Assembly: GCF_900105395.1 (NCBI RefSeq)
Contig: NZ_LT629775.1
Location: forward strand, 4,362,001-4,426,000
From: Streptomyces sp. TLI_053
GTDB taxonomy: Bacteria; Actinomycetota; Actinomycetes; Streptomycetales; Streptomycetaceae
Length of the DNA: 64,000 nt
Direction of reading: 5' to 3'
Shown here: positions 46,255-55,091 of the stretch, piece after piece
Numbering within the stretch: position 1 is the stretch's first letter
Layout: every line of letters starts with the position of its first letter
Made by a program: the position numbers and the translations under genes
The notes under the pieces: generated by a model
The model's database searches: none
What the model was told of the DNA's origin: nothing
Seen by the model: the letters and a program-made list of their open reading frames with translations, nothing else

Positions 46255-47415
46255 TCAGTGCTCCGGGGACACCGGGGCGGTGGAGGAGCGCAGCACCAGC
46301 GAGGTGGCGAGCGGCGGCACGGGTGCGACCGCCTCGCCCCGGAGCAGTCCGGCGAGCGCCGCCACCCCGGCCCGGCCCAGCTCCTCACCGGGCAGGTCGA
46401 CCGTGGTGAGCGGCGGAGTGAGCAGCGCGGCCACCGGGACGTTGTCGATCCCGACCACGGAGAGGTCGGCGGGCACCCGCAGACCCCGCTCGGCGGCGGC
46501 CTGGTAGACGCCGGCGGCGACCACGTCGTCGTCGCAGATCACCGCGTGCGGCCGGTCCGGCAGGTCCAGCAGCCGGTGGGCGACCTCGCGTGCGGCGGCC
46601 TGGCCCTCGTTCAGGCTGACCCCGAGTTCGACCGCGTCCAGACCCAGCTCCAGCACCGTCTCCTCGAAGGCCGCCTGGCGGACCCGGAAGGTGTACGCGG
46701 CGTGGGTGGACCGCAGCCTGGCGATCCGGCGGTGGCCGAGGGCGGCGAGATGGGCGACGGCGGCGCGCATCCCGCCGCCCACGTCCAGTTCGACCGTCGG
46801 ACGGGCCAGACCGCCACCGGGGTCGGGGTCGGCGTCCAGGAAGACGACGGGGGTGTCGGCGGGCAGTTCGCCGAGCTGGCTGTCGTCCGGGGAGCAGATC
46901 AGCAGGCCGTCGAAGCGGCTGGTGGTGGCGGCCTCGGCGAGGGTGGCACTCCCCCAGCCCGAACTGACCACGACGGCCAGACCGTGCTTGCCGGCCTCCT
47001 CGTGGACGCCCTCCAGCACCCGGCCGAAGAACGGGCCGAGGATGTTCGGCACGGCCAGCAGGATCATGCCGCTGCGGCCCAGCCGGAGTTGGCGTCCGGC
47101 GGCCTGCGGCCGGTAGCCGAGGCCCCGGGCGGCCTCGCGGACCCGCTCGCGGGTCGCGTCGGAGACCCGGCGGCCCGCCTCGGAGCCCGAGAACACCAGC
47201 GAGACGGTGGCCTGCGAGACCCCGGCCAGGCGGGCGACGTCCCGACCGGTCGGGCGGCGGACCGGGGCCGGCCAGGTCCCGGCGGCCGGTTCGGGGCGGC
47301 CCGGCGGAACGCCGTCCCCCGGCTCCGCGTCCTCGGCGACGGCGTCCCCGGGTACGGCGTCCTCCGGCGCGCCGTCCCCCGGCTCCGCGTCCTCCGGTGC
47401 GGCCTTCTCCGGCAC
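46255..47415 (-). CDS. LacI family transcriptional regulator
   Basis: 386 residues. The HTH and hinge are at about 54-110 (TGRDVARLAGVSQATVSLVFSG...RERVREAARGLGYRPQAAGRQL), followed by a periplasmic-binding-like sugar domain (LLAVPNILGPFFGRVLEGVHEEA... CDDDVVAAGVYQAAAERGLRVP...VGIDNVP). The 50-residue N-terminal extension is made of EDAEPGDG-like repeats and is not seen in typical LacI proteins, so a shorter true start is possible. No sugar operon is adjacent; the convergent MFS gene lies 267 bases away, and the palindrome before it could be its operator. Confidence 0.85.
   Translation of the reverse strand: MPEKAAPEDAEPGDGAPEDAVPGDAVAEDAEPGDGVPPGRPEPAAGTWPAPVRRPTGRDVARLAGVSQATVSLVFSGSEAGRRVSDATRERVREAARGLGYRPQAAGRQLRLGRSGMILLAVPNILGPFFGRVLEGVHEEAGKHGLAVVVSSGWGSATLAEAATTSRFDGLLICSPDDSQLGELPADTPVVFLDADPDPGGGLARPTVELDVGGGMRAAVAHLAALGHRRIARLRSTHAAYTFRVRQAAFEETVLELGLDAVELGVSLNEGQAAAREVAHRLLDLPDRPHAVICDDDVVAAGVYQAAAERGLRVPADLSVVGIDNVPVAALLTPPLTTVDLPGEELGRAGVAALAGLLRGEAVAPVPPLATSLVLRSSTAPVSPEH
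47311..47394. repeat. 24-bp perfect direct repeat in the LacI N-terminus
   Basis: The same 24 bases (starting GCCGTCCCCCGGCTCCGCG) occur at 47311-47334 and 47371-47394, exactly 60 bases apart, and encode the repeated EDAEPGDG peptide. Confidence 0.85.
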
Positions 47416-47426
47416 GGTGGCGCGGG

Positions 47427-47801
47427 TCAGTTCTGCGGGGCCGAGGCGGCGGGGCCGGCGGGCGACTTGGTGGTCGCGGCGCGCAGCGCGTCGTCCACCG
47501 CGTCCTCCTCCGCGTTCTGCGCGGCGATCCGGGAGGCCGTCCGGGTGCGGATGCCGTCCACCCGGCCGGAGATCTCGACCGACATCTCGTCACGCTGCCG
47601 GCTGAGCAGCACATAGCTGAGCGGCGCCGAGACGACGGCGGCCAGCAGGAAGAGGAAGATCACCCCGGCCTCGCCGGAGACCGGGATCACCTGGAAGTGG
47701 CCGAGGATCAGCGCGACCAGCAGGCAGGCCAGGAAGACGGAGACCCGCATCGAGGTGTAGCGGAGTGTGGCGTGCGACTTCTTGCTCACCTTGCTGCTCA
47801 C
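47427..47801 (-). CDS. DUF4229 domain membrane protein
   Basis: About 124 residues with two helices (MRVSVFLACLLVALILGHF and GVIFLFLLAAVVSAPLSYVLL), followed by a charged cytoplasmic tail with SRQRDEMSVEI. This is the DUF4229 pattern of actinobacteria; the function is unknown. The start is uncertain: GTG at 47801, with AAGGA about ten bases upstream, is used, but GTG at 47810 or 47819 is possible. It lies 12 bases upstream of the LacI gene on the same strand. Confidence 0.75.
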   Translation of the reverse strand: MSSKVSKKSHATLRYTSMRVSVFLACLLVALILGHFQVIPVSGEAGVIFLFLLAAVVSAPLSYVLLSRQRDEMSVEISGRVDGIRTRTASRIAAQNAEEDAVDDALRAATTKSPAGPAASAPQN

Positions 47802-47911
47802 CGGGGACACATCCTTCACTGCGCTGGGACCGGCCGGTCTCCCAGTGAAGCATGCCCGACGGGCCCGGCGGGGAACGGGTCCCGCCCCGGACCGCCCCGG
47901 CGCGGGCATGA

Positions 47912-48439
47912 TCAGCGCAGGTCGCGCCACATGACGACATCGTCCCGGTCGTCACCGGGGGCGACCCGGATGGCACCGGGCACCCGGCCGACCTCGACAT
48001 AGCCGCTGCGGAGGTAGAAGGCCTCCAGGCCGAGGCCGCCCCGCACCTGGAGCTTCAACCCGGCCAGCCCCCATTCCCGGCCGATCCGCTCGGCCTCGGC
48101 CAGCAGCGCCGCACCGTACCCGCGCCCCTGCAGCGCGGGGTGGACCATGACCTTGGTGACCAGCCGCCAGTGGTCCATCGGCCCGAACCGCATCGACTCC
48201 AGGAACAGCAGCCCGGCCAGCCGCCCGGTCCCGGTCTCCCGGGCGATCAGCAGCCGGTGCGGTCCGGCCGGGGCGAGCCCGGCGAACAGTGCCGCCCCGG
48301 CGGCCCCGACCTCCTCCTCGGTCACCCGGTGGACGAAGCCGACGGCCCCGCCGGCGTTGCTGGCGGCCGTCCACAGGCCGGTGACCTCGGCGCGCAGTTC
48401 GGGGCCGAATCCGGGGTCCAGGGTGAAACTCAGCGTCAT
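47912..48439 (-). CDS. GNAT family N-acetyltransferase
   Basis: 175 residues with the acetyl-CoA-binding motif A LVTKVMVHPALQGRGYGAALLAEAERIGREWGLAGLKLQ and motif B (GLEAFYLRSGYVEVG). The acceptor is unknown. GGAG precedes the ATG. It stands between the MFS gene (49876-48479) and the DUF4229 gene, all in the same direction; the MFS stop lies 39 bases upstream, so co-transcription is likely. Confidence 0.85.
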   Translation of the reverse strand: MTLSFTLDPGFGPELRAEVTGLWTAASNAGGAVGFVHRVTEEEVGAAGAALFAGLAPAGPHRLLIARETGTGRLAGLLFLESMRFGPMDHWRLVTKVMVHPALQGRGYGAALLAEAERIGREWGLAGLKLQVRGGLGLEAFYLRSGYVEVGRVPGAIRVAPGDDRDDVVMWRDLR

Positions 48440-48478
48440 GGCTCCGGAGCCTAGCCACCCCTTACGACACTCCGGTGC

Positions 48479-49876
48479 TCAGCCAGGGACCGGGACCGCG
48501 CGCCCCGTCCGCCGCCCGGGGGTCCGCAGGGCCAGGCAGAGCAGCACCGCGACGGCGCAGAGCCCGCCCGCCACGTACCAGGCGAGGTCGTAGTCACCGA
48601 GCGCGTCCCGGGCGACCCCGGCCAGACCGGCCACCACCGCGGCACCGATCTGGTGGCAGGCCAGCACCCAGCCGAAGACGATCGGCGCGTCCTCCCCGAA
48701 GTACTGCCGGCAGAGCGCGACGGTCGGCGGGACGGTGGCCACCCAGTCGAGGCCGTAGAAGATCACGAACGCCAGGATCGGCGGTTCCAGCGAGCCGGCG
48801 AACAGCTGCGGCAGCAGGAGCAGCGAGAGTCCGCGGAGCGCGTAGTAGACGACGAGCAGCCGTCCGGCGTCGAAGCGGTCGGTGAACCAGCCGCTGGCGA
48901 CGGTGCCGATCACGTCGAAGACACCGATCAGTGCGAGCAGGCTCGCCGCGGTGGTGACCGGCAGGCCGTGGTCGTGGGCGGCCGGGATGAAGTGGGTGCC
49001 GACCAGCCCGGCGGTGGTCGCTCCGCAGATCGCGAAGGACGCGGCCAGCAGCCAGAACGCCCGGGTGCGGGCGGCGTCCCTGAGCACCCGCAGCGAACGG
49101 GCCAGCGCACGCCCCCCGACCGCCGGGGCGGGCGGCGGCTCGGTCGCGCCGTACGGGAACAGGCCGAGGTCGGCGGGCCGCTCGCGCATCAGCAGCAGCA
49201 CCGGGACGGCCACCGCGCTGGCCGCCAGCGAGACCACCACGACCGCCGAGCGCCAGCCGTGCTGCTCGACCAGCCAGGCGCCGAGCGGGAGGAAGACCAG
49301 GTTGCCCGCCGCCCCGGCGGCCGTCAGCACCCCGGTCACCAGGCCCTGCCGGGCCCGGAACCAGCGGCCGGTGACGGTGGTCGCGAACGCCCCGGCCATC
49401 GAGCCGCTGCCGAGACCGACCAGTACGCCCCAGCACAGCACCAGTTGCCAGGGCTCGCGCATCAGCATGGTGAGGCCGGAGCCGACCGAGATGGTCAGCA
49501 GCGCGCAGACCACCACCAACCGGACGCCGAACCGGTCCATCAGCGCGGCGGCGAACGGCGCCGTGAGGCCGTAGAGGGTGAGGTTCACCGAAGTGGCGCT
49601 GGATATCGTGCCCATCGACCAGCCGAACTCGGTGTGCAGCGCGTCCATCATCAGACTGGGCGTGGAGCGGAATCCGGCCGAGCCGAGCAGCACCAGCAGG
49701 GCGACCCCGGCCACCACCCAGGCGTAGTGGACCCGGGGGGCGCGGGCCGGCCCGGCGGGATCGGCAAGTCCGGAACGGTCGGCAGGGGCGGCAGCTGCGG
49801 CAGGGTCGGCAGATCCGACAGGGTCGGCGGTTCCGGCCGGAGCCGCCGTGCCGGTGGGGGCGTTCGCTTCGTTCAC
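48479..49876 (-). CDS. MFS transporter (monocarboxylate-like group)
   Basis: 465 residues with 12 helices after a 50-residue Ala/Pro-rich N-terminus. The first helix (VHYAWVVAGVALLVLLG) followed by PSLMMDALHTEFGWSMG is typical of OFA/monocarboxylate-like MFS proteins. The GTG at 49876 has no strong ribosome site, and the frame is open further upstream. It reads into the GNAT gene 39 bases later. The substrate is unknown. Confidence 0.82.
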   Translation of the reverse strand: MNEANAPTGTAAPAGTADPVGSADPAAAAAPADRSGLADPAGPARAPRVHYAWVVAGVALLVLLGSAGFRSTPSLMMDALHTEFGWSMGTISSATSVNLTLYGLTAPFAAALMDRFGVRLVVVCALLTISVGSGLTMLMREPWQLVLCWGVLVGLGSGSMAGAFATTVTGRWFRARQGLVTGVLTAAGAAGNLVFLPLGAWLVEQHGWRSAVVVVSLAASAVAVPVLLLMRERPADLGLFPYGATEPPPAPAVGGRALARSLRVLRDAARTRAFWLLAASFAICGATTAGLVGTHFIPAAHDHGLPVTTAASLLALIGVFDVIGTVASGWFTDRFDAGRLLVVYYALRGLSLLLLPQLFAGSLEPPILAFVIFYGLDWVATVPPTVALCRQYFGEDAPIVFGWVLACHQIGAAVVAGLAGVARDALGDYDLAWYVAGGLCAVAVLLCLALRTPGRRTGRAVPVPG

Positions 49877-50439
49877 GCGGCCGAGTCTCCCGAAGGGGCC
49901 TCGGCACGACGAGGGGCGGGGCTGCCAGCTTTCGTCGGAATCGGGCCAACCGGGGAGCGGGAACCGGCCGACGGAGGTCCGGGCGCCCGGTGAACGGGGC
50001 CGGTGGCCGAAAAGGCCCGCCCGCGGCGGGCGGATCGGATGGCGGCGGGCCGCACGCACCCCGAGCACGGCACGGCCGACCGCCATCCAACCCCGGTGCA
50101 CGGGCCCTGAACCCGTGCGACGCCCTCCGCACTCGCCGAGGAACGGTCATCCGATCGGCCCTGCCTGCGGCCCCCCTGCTGACGTGATCCCCCTGGACAG
50201 CAGCACCGCGGCGGCGTTCGGTGTCCCTCGGCGTCCCCTCGCGACGGAGAGCTGCACCCAAGCGTGATCAGTCGGATACGTCACGTCAATGGGTTGTCGG
50301 AAATTCGGAATGGTTGCGTCAGCTTTCGGCCCGGTGATCACCACACCCGCCGACGCCCCGCCCGGAGCCGCCCGGAACTGCCCGCGGCCGGTCCGGAACC
50401 CGGTTCGAAGCGGGTCCGAGGCCCGTCCGAGGCCCGCCC
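49877..50439. other. Intergenic region, no gene seen
   Basis: 563 bases between two leftward genes. Around 50264-50330 the GC content drops, and TTGACG on the minus strand (near 50286) may be part of a promoter. Open frames across the region have no codon bias or ribosome site. Confidence 0.5.
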
Positions 50440-51039
50440 CTACTGCGCGAGCGCCGCCCAGTCGACGGTGCTCAGCGGGTCCACCGGCCGGGCGTCGGGG
50501 CTGATCTCGCACCAGACCCGCTTGCCCGAGCCGTCCGGGTACCAGCCCCACCGGTCGCAGAGCAGTTCGACCAGCTCCAGCCCGCGCCCGTTGGTGGCGT
50601 CGACGTCCGCGCCCGCGTGCCGGGGCGCGGGGGCGACCTGGCTGGCGTCGGCGACCTCGACCCGCAGCGGGCCGACCGTCGCCGCCTCGCGCACCTCACC
50701 ACCCGCGGCCGGGAGCGCGCCCGAGGACGGGGAGCCGCTCGCACCGGCCCCCGACGGGCCGGCCGCCGCCGAGGTGAACGCCGACGGGTCCGACGCGGAG
50801 CCGTCCGGCGGCACGCCCGGGAAGTCGCCCAGCGGGAAGCAGAGCCGCAGCACGGCCGGACAGCCGGTGTGCACCACGGCGTTGGTGACCAGCTCGGAGA
50901 CCACCAGCACCACCGTCTCGGCGATCGGCGCGTCCGGGTCCACCCCGTGGTTGAGCAGCCGCGAGCGGACCCACCGGCGGGCCCGGCCGACCTCGGCGGG
51001 GTCCGCCTGCACCGCCAGCTGTACCTGAAGAACCTGCAC
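50440..51039 (-). CDS. RsbW-like ATP-binding protein (anti-sigma factor/HATPase_c_2)
   Basis: 199 residues. The HATPase_c N-box is ETVVLVVSELVTNAVVHTG (Glu49, Asn53, His57) and the C-terminal block NGRGLELVELLCDRWGWYPDGSGKRVWCEI contains the G-box. A Ser/Ala/Gly-rich insertion of about 45 residues (75-120) splits the domain. Such proteins in Streptomyces act as anti-sigma or serine kinase partners of STAS antagonists. The GTG at 51039 was chosen for length and domain fit; GGAG is rather close. It is divergent from an ECF sigma factor gene with 562 bases between. Confidence 0.75.
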   Translation of the reverse strand: MQVLQVQLAVQADPAEVGRARRWVRSRLLNHGVDPDAPIAETVVLVVSELVTNAVVHTGCPAVLRLCFPLGDFPGVPPDGSASDPSAFTSAAAGPSGAGASGSPSSGALPAAGGEVREAATVGPLRVEVADASQVAPAPRHAGADVDATNGRGLELVELLCDRWGWYPDGSGKRVWCEISPDARPVDPLSTVDWAALAQ

Positions 51040-51601
51040 CGCTCCACCACCCGCACTCGCAGTTCGGCACCGTCTCGACCGGGCCCTGGTCGCCCGGCCG
51101 GCCCGGGTACGCACCGGGCCGCCGTCCTCCGGGCCGCTGTCCGCCGGGCCACCGCACGTCACACCCGGTGCGGTGCGCCCGCACCGGCTCGTCCGTCGCT
51201 CGTCGACCACGACGCGAATACGCCTCAGGATGAGTCGGCCGGCGGACCGCAGCAAGCGCTTCGGGCATATTCCAGCGATCGGGGGACGGCGCAGGGCATA
51301 CTGTCCCGCTCACTCTGGCGAGCCTCGGACCGGCGATCGCCCGGCCGCTCCGACCGGCCCCGGACGCAGAGGCGAACCTACCGCCGTCCGCCCCTCGTGC
51401 CGCGCCCGCCACTCGCGAACCACCCGTGCGACATATGTCCAACCACCTTCGAACAGCGCAACAGCGGGATCGACGGCAGATCCCACGATCGGACCATCCG
51501 AAGCACCGGACTCCGTTCTTCCCCGAATCGCTCCGCCGCCCGAACGGCCCGGGATACCGTGGACGCGTCAGCGGTCGGTCCGGCAGGAGGGGTGGTGACC
51601 G
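51040..51601. other. Divergent promoter region of the RsbW-like and sigma factor genes
   Basis: 562 bases without a convincing gene. Near the sigma gene, AGGAGGGG (51585-51592) is its ribosome site and TACCGT (51555-51560) a -10-like hexamer. The stretch 51260-51310 (GCATATTCC and GCATACTGTCC) is lower in GC and may hold the leftward promoter. Confidence 0.5.
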
Positions 51602-52264
51602 GTGGCCACCACCGACGACGCCCCGCGCCGGGACGAGCAGCTGCAACGGCGCCTGGCCCGGGGCGAGGAGACCGCCCTCGGCGAGCTGTACGACCAACTC
51701 GCGCCGATGGTGCACGGATTGGCGGGCCGGATACTGGCCGACCAGACCGCCGCGGCCCAACTCACCCGGGAGATCTTCGCCCACGTCTGGGAACACCCCG
51801 AGACCTTCGACCCGTCCCGCGGCTCGCTCCGCTCCTGGCTCGGCGCGCTGACCCACCGTCGCGCGGTGGACCGGCTGCGCGCCCGCCGCGCCGAGGCGGC
51901 GGGTTACGCCGGGCCCGCCGAGGAGGACGAGATCCGTACGGTGGCCACGGCCGCCCGGGTCCAGTACGTGGTCTCCGCCCTGCCGGAACCGCTGCGTGAG
52001 ACGATCACGGAGTCCTACTACGACGGCCGCACCTACCAGGAGACGGCCCGTCGGCTCGGAATCAGCGAACAGGCCGCCAAACAGCGGATGCGACTGGGGC
52101 TGGCATTGCTGGCCACCGAACTGGAGCAGGAGCACGCGCGGCACCGGTCCGCCGCGCCGCCGGCCGGCGGTCCGCGCGACGGGCTCCCGGCCCCGGGCGC
52201 CGGGAGCGCGGACGGATCGGGGGCCGGGGAGGCCGGGCGACGGACGGAGGGCGGAGGGACGTGA
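51602..52264 (+). CDS. ECF RNA polymerase sigma factor
   Basis: 220 residues. Region 2 lies at about 24-95 (LGELYDQLAPMVHGLAGRIL... FDPSRGSLRSWLGALTHRRAVDRLR) and region 4 at about 118-172 (LPEPLRETITESYYDGRTYQETARRLGISEQAAKQRMRLGL). It is of the SigK/SigL-like ECF type with a 45-residue Gly/Ala-rich tail. The GTG start has AGGAGG about ten bases upstream. The stop overlaps the anti-sigma gene start by four bases (GTGA), so the two are made together in fixed ratio. Confidence 0.9.
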   Translation: MATTDDAPRRDEQLQRRLARGEETALGELYDQLAPMVHGLAGRILADQTAAAQLTREIFAHVWEHPETFDPSRGSLRSWLGALTHRRAVDRLRARRAEAAGYAGPAEEDEIRTVATAARVQYVVSALPEPLRETITESYYDGRTYQETARRLGISEQAAKQRMRLGLALLATELEQEHARHRSAAPPAGGPRDGLPAPGAGSADGSGAGEAGRRTEGGGT

Positions 52265-53496
52265 CGACCACCGACGAGCGGCACGAGGCGCTGCGCTCAC
52301 TGCTCGGCGCCTGGGCCCTCGGAGCCGTCCCCGCCGCCGAGGCCGCCGAGCTCGAACTCCACCTGACCGGCTGCCCGCAGTGCGCGGAGGAGGCCGGACG
52401 GCTCCGCGAGGCGGCCGGCTGGCTCTCCGTCGAGGAGCCGCTGGACCAGCCCGGCGCCCTGCGTCAGCAGGTGCTCGACTGGTGCCTGACCCGCCGCCCC
52501 GCCGAACTCCCGGTTCCCGCCTGGGGCATGCCGTACACCGCCGAGACCGCCAAGCTCGACGCCCTGCTGCGCGACCTCGGCCCCGAGGAGTGGCAGGAGG
52601 TGGCCGAACTCCCCTGGCACGGCGGCACCGAGTACCTGCGCCCGGCCGAGGTCCTGTGCCATCTGGCCGCCGTGGACGGCTATCTGGCCGTCGCCCTCGG
52701 CCTGCCCGACCCGGTGCCGGGCGGCCCGGTCGCCGACGGCGGGCAGGCCACCGCGCGCCGGGTCCCGCCGCAGGAGGCCGTCACCGGCGCGGTGCCCCGG
52801 GTGCCGCCGCAGGCGGGCCCGCCCTGGGCCCGGATCGCCGAACGCACCGCCCGGCTCACCGCCGAGCAGGCCGGCCAGCCGCCCCAGCGGATCCGCGCCC
52901 GGTGGCGCCGGCACTGCCACGAACTGGTCCGCTCGGCCGCGCTCGCCCCGCAGGGCAACACCCCGGTGGACTTCGGCTTCGCGACCGTCCCGTTGCGGGA
53001 CGCCTTCGTCGACCGGGCCTTCGAGTGCTACGTGCACGGCGAGGACATCGCCCGGGCGGTCGCCTACCCGTACGACCCGCCCGCCCCGCAGCACCTGCGG
53101 CAGATGATCGACCTGGCGGTGCGGATGCTGCCGCTGGCCCTGGCCGGACAGCGGGCGGCGCGCCCCGAACCGGCCGGCGCGGCGCTCGGCGGCACCGACG
53201 CGCGGCCGGACGGCTCAGGGACCGGGACCGGTGCCGGAGCCGGGCGCAGGACCGGCCGCCGGATCCGGCTGGTGATCGACGGTCCGGCGGCCGGCGAGTG
53301 GCTGATACCGCTGGACGGCCCGTCCGCCGGTCCGCCCGGCGGCGAGCCGGTGGCCGCGATGGTGCTGGACGGGCTGGAGTTCTGCCAGCTGGCCGCCGCG
53401 CACCGCGACCCGGACCGGGTGCCGGTCGGCGAGCACGGCGACCGGGCCGCGATCCGCGAGGTGCTGCGCGCGACGCCCCTGCTGTCCCGGCCGTAA
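52261..53496 (+). CDS. Zinc-finger anti-sigma factor fused to a maleylpyruvate isomerase/DinB-like domain
   Basis: 411 residues. Residues 8-55 hold the ZAS motif His34-x3-Cys38-x2-Cys41 (HLTGCPQC), the usual zinc site of anti-sigma factors. Residues about 90-400 resemble the mycothiol-dependent maleylpyruvate isomerase (MDMPI_N) fold. The metal triad known for that fold is conserved as His134 (VLCHLAAVD), Glu255 and His259 (FECYVHGED). No transmembrane helix is visible, so the protein should be cytoplasmic. It probably binds the co-transcribed sigma factor and releases it on thiol, metal or electrophile stress; this is inference. A ligand of mycothiol type fits actinobacteria. Confidence 0.82.
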   Translation: MTTTDERHEALRSLLGAWALGAVPAAEAAELELHLTGCPQCAEEAGRLREAAGWLSVEEPLDQPGALRQQVLDWCLTRRPAELPVPAWGMPYTAETAKLDALLRDLGPEEWQEVAELPWHGGTEYLRPAEVLCHLAAVDGYLAVALGLPDPVPGGPVADGGQATARRVPPQEAVTGAVPRVPPQAGPPWARIAERTARLTAEQAGQPPQRIRARWRRHCHELVRSAALAPQGNTPVDFGFATVPLRDAFVDRAFECYVHGEDIARAVAYPYDPPAPQHLRQMIDLAVRMLPLALAGQRAARPEPAGAALGGTDARPDGSGTGTGAGAGRRTGRRIRLVIDGPAAGEWLIPLDGPSAGPPGGEPVAAMVLDGLEFCQLAAAHRDPDRVPVGEHGDRAAIREVLRATPLLSRP

Positions 53497-53602
53497 CGGA
53501 GGCCCGTCCGTGACGGAGGGCCCGTCCGTGACGGACGGCTCGGGCGCTACGGACGGCCCGGCCGTTACGGACGGCTCAGGCGCTACGGACGGCTCAGGCG
53601 AA
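53496..53602. repeat. 18-bp tandem repeat array between the anti-sigma and purU genes
   Basis: One 17-base copy (53496-53512) and five 18-base copies follow from 53513, consensus ACGGACGGCTCGGGCGCT. The array begins at the anti-sigma stop codon and runs into the last codons of purU (stop at 53594). Confidence 0.85.
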
Positions 53603-54460
53603 GACGACCGTCCGGCTGCCGTTCAGCAGCACCCGGTGCTCGCTGTGCCACTTCACCGCGCGCGCCAGCGCCTGGCACTCGACGTCCCGCCCGAGCGCGA
53701 CCAGCTGGTCCGGGGTGATGTCGTGGGTCACCCGGGCCACCTCCTGCTCGATGATCGGGCCCTCGTCCAGGTCGGCCGTGACGTAGTGCGCGGTGGCGCC
53801 GATCAGCTTCACGCCCCGGGTGTGCGCCTGGTGGTACGGCTTGGCGCCCTTGAAACTCGGCAGGAAGGAGTGGTGGATGTTGATCACCTTGCCGGACAGC
53901 GCGGTGCAGAGGTTGTCCGACAGCACCTGCATGTAGCGGGCCAGCACGACCAGCTCGACGTTCTCCTTGGCGACCAGGTCCAGCAGCTGCTGCTCGGCCT
54001 CGGCCTTGTTCTCCCTGGTCACCGGGATGTGGTGGAACGGGATGCCGTAGCCCTCGGTGAGGTCGCGGAAGTCGGTGTGGTTGGAGACCACCGCGGCGAT
54101 CTCCACCGGCAGCGCGCCGATCCGGGTGCGGAACAGCAGGTCGTTGAGGCAGTGGCCGAACTTGCTGACCATCAGGACGATCCGCAGCTTCTGCTCGCTC
54201 GGGTGGATCTGCCAGTCCATCCCGAACGAGGCGCCGATCGCGGCGAAGCTGGCCCGCAGCTTGTCGACGGTCACCGGCTCGACCGCCGAGAAGTGCACCC
54301 GCATGAAGAACAGCCCGCTGTCCCCGTCACCGAACTGCTGGCTGTCGATGATGTTGCACCCGGTCATGAAGAGGTAGCTGGAGACCGCGTGGACGATGCC
54401 CTGCTTGTCGGGGCAGGACAGCGTGAGGACGTACTGGGCGCTGGCCGGCTGCTGTTCCAC
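53594..54460 (-). CDS. purU: Formyltetrahydrofolate deformylase
   Basis: Hydrolyses 10-formyltetrahydrofolate to formate and tetrahydrofolate, adjusting one-carbon pools and feeding PurT with formate. 288 residues: an N-terminal ACT-like domain (YVLTLSCPDKQGIVHAVSSYLFMTG) and a formyltransferase-like domain with the catalytic Asn-His block NIHHSFLPSFKGA and Asp in YVTADLDEGPIIEQ. The GTG at 54460 begins just before the ACT strand; the longer frame is not needed. The 3' end is composed of the 18-bp repeats. Confidence 0.94.
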   Translation of the reverse strand: MEQQPASAQYVLTLSCPDKQGIVHAVSSYLFMTGCNIIDSQQFGDGDSGLFFMRVHFSAVEPVTVDKLRASFAAIGASFGMDWQIHPSEQKLRIVLMVSKFGHCLNDLLFRTRIGALPVEIAAVVSNHTDFRDLTEGYGIPFHHIPVTRENKAEAEQQLLDLVAKENVELVVLARYMQVLSDNLCTALSGKVINIHHSFLPSFKGAKPYHQAHTRGVKLIGATAHYVTADLDEGPIIEQEVARVTHDITPDQLVALGRDVECQALARAVKWHSEHRVLLNGSRTVVFA

Positions 54461-54647
54461 GTGGGGGTATCCCGTCCTGAACTCGTGCTGGTGTGAATGC
54501 TCCAGCGTTTCACACTCCGGGACACCCCCAGCCGGACTGCCCGCACTCCGGGACGGACCGGCCCGCACCGGGGCACCGGCCCCGGACCGACCGGCCGGCC
54601 GCCGGTCGGTCGCCGCCCAGCAGCAGGTCGGCCGCCCGCCGGACCGG

Positions 54648-55091
54648 TCAGACCTGGGTCAGGATCCGCAGGATGTCCAGCGAGCGCGGCGGCGCGTCCG
54701 GGTCCTCGCCGTCGTTGGCCGCCAGCAGGACGTGCGCCTCCCGGGCCGCCCGGACCGCCTCCGGCCAGTCCTGGTGCCCGAGGTAGGCGGCGGCCGGCGC
54801 GTCCGCACCGACCTCGTGCAGGATCTGCACGACCCGCAGCACCGCGAGGTCCACCAGCGTGGCCTCGGCCGGGTCCCGGAAGATCGTGCCGATGTACTTC
54901 TCGGCGGACCAGCGGTCCAGCCAGGTGTCCTCGACCAGCCGGTAGACGGCATCGGTCACATCGCCGTACCCCTCGCGGCCGGCCAGCCAGGCCTCCCGCT
55001 GGAACCCGGGGTCGGAGAGCATGTGCAGGGCCGAGCGGAGTCGGGCCCGCCAGCGCCACCAGGGCAGGTCGTTGAGCGGCATGCCGCCCAT
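54648..55091 (-). CDS. SCO4402-family conserved protein
   Basis: About 147 residues, soluble, mostly helical, with the conserved opening MPLNDLPWWRWRARLRSALHMLSDPGFQ. I recall this as the SCO4402 family of actinobacteria, of unknown function, found next to purU as here. Starts at ATG 55091, 55082 or 55163 are possible and no ribosome site is clear. It is divergent from the solute-binding lipoprotein gene. Confidence 0.75.
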   Translation of the reverse strand: MGGMPLNDLPWWRWRARLRSALHMLSDPGFQREAWLAGREGYGDVTDAVYRLVEDTWLDRWSAEKYIGTIFRDPAEATLVDLAVLRVVQILHEVGADAPAAAYLGHQDWPEAVRAAREAHVLLAANDGEDPDAPPRSLDILRILTQV

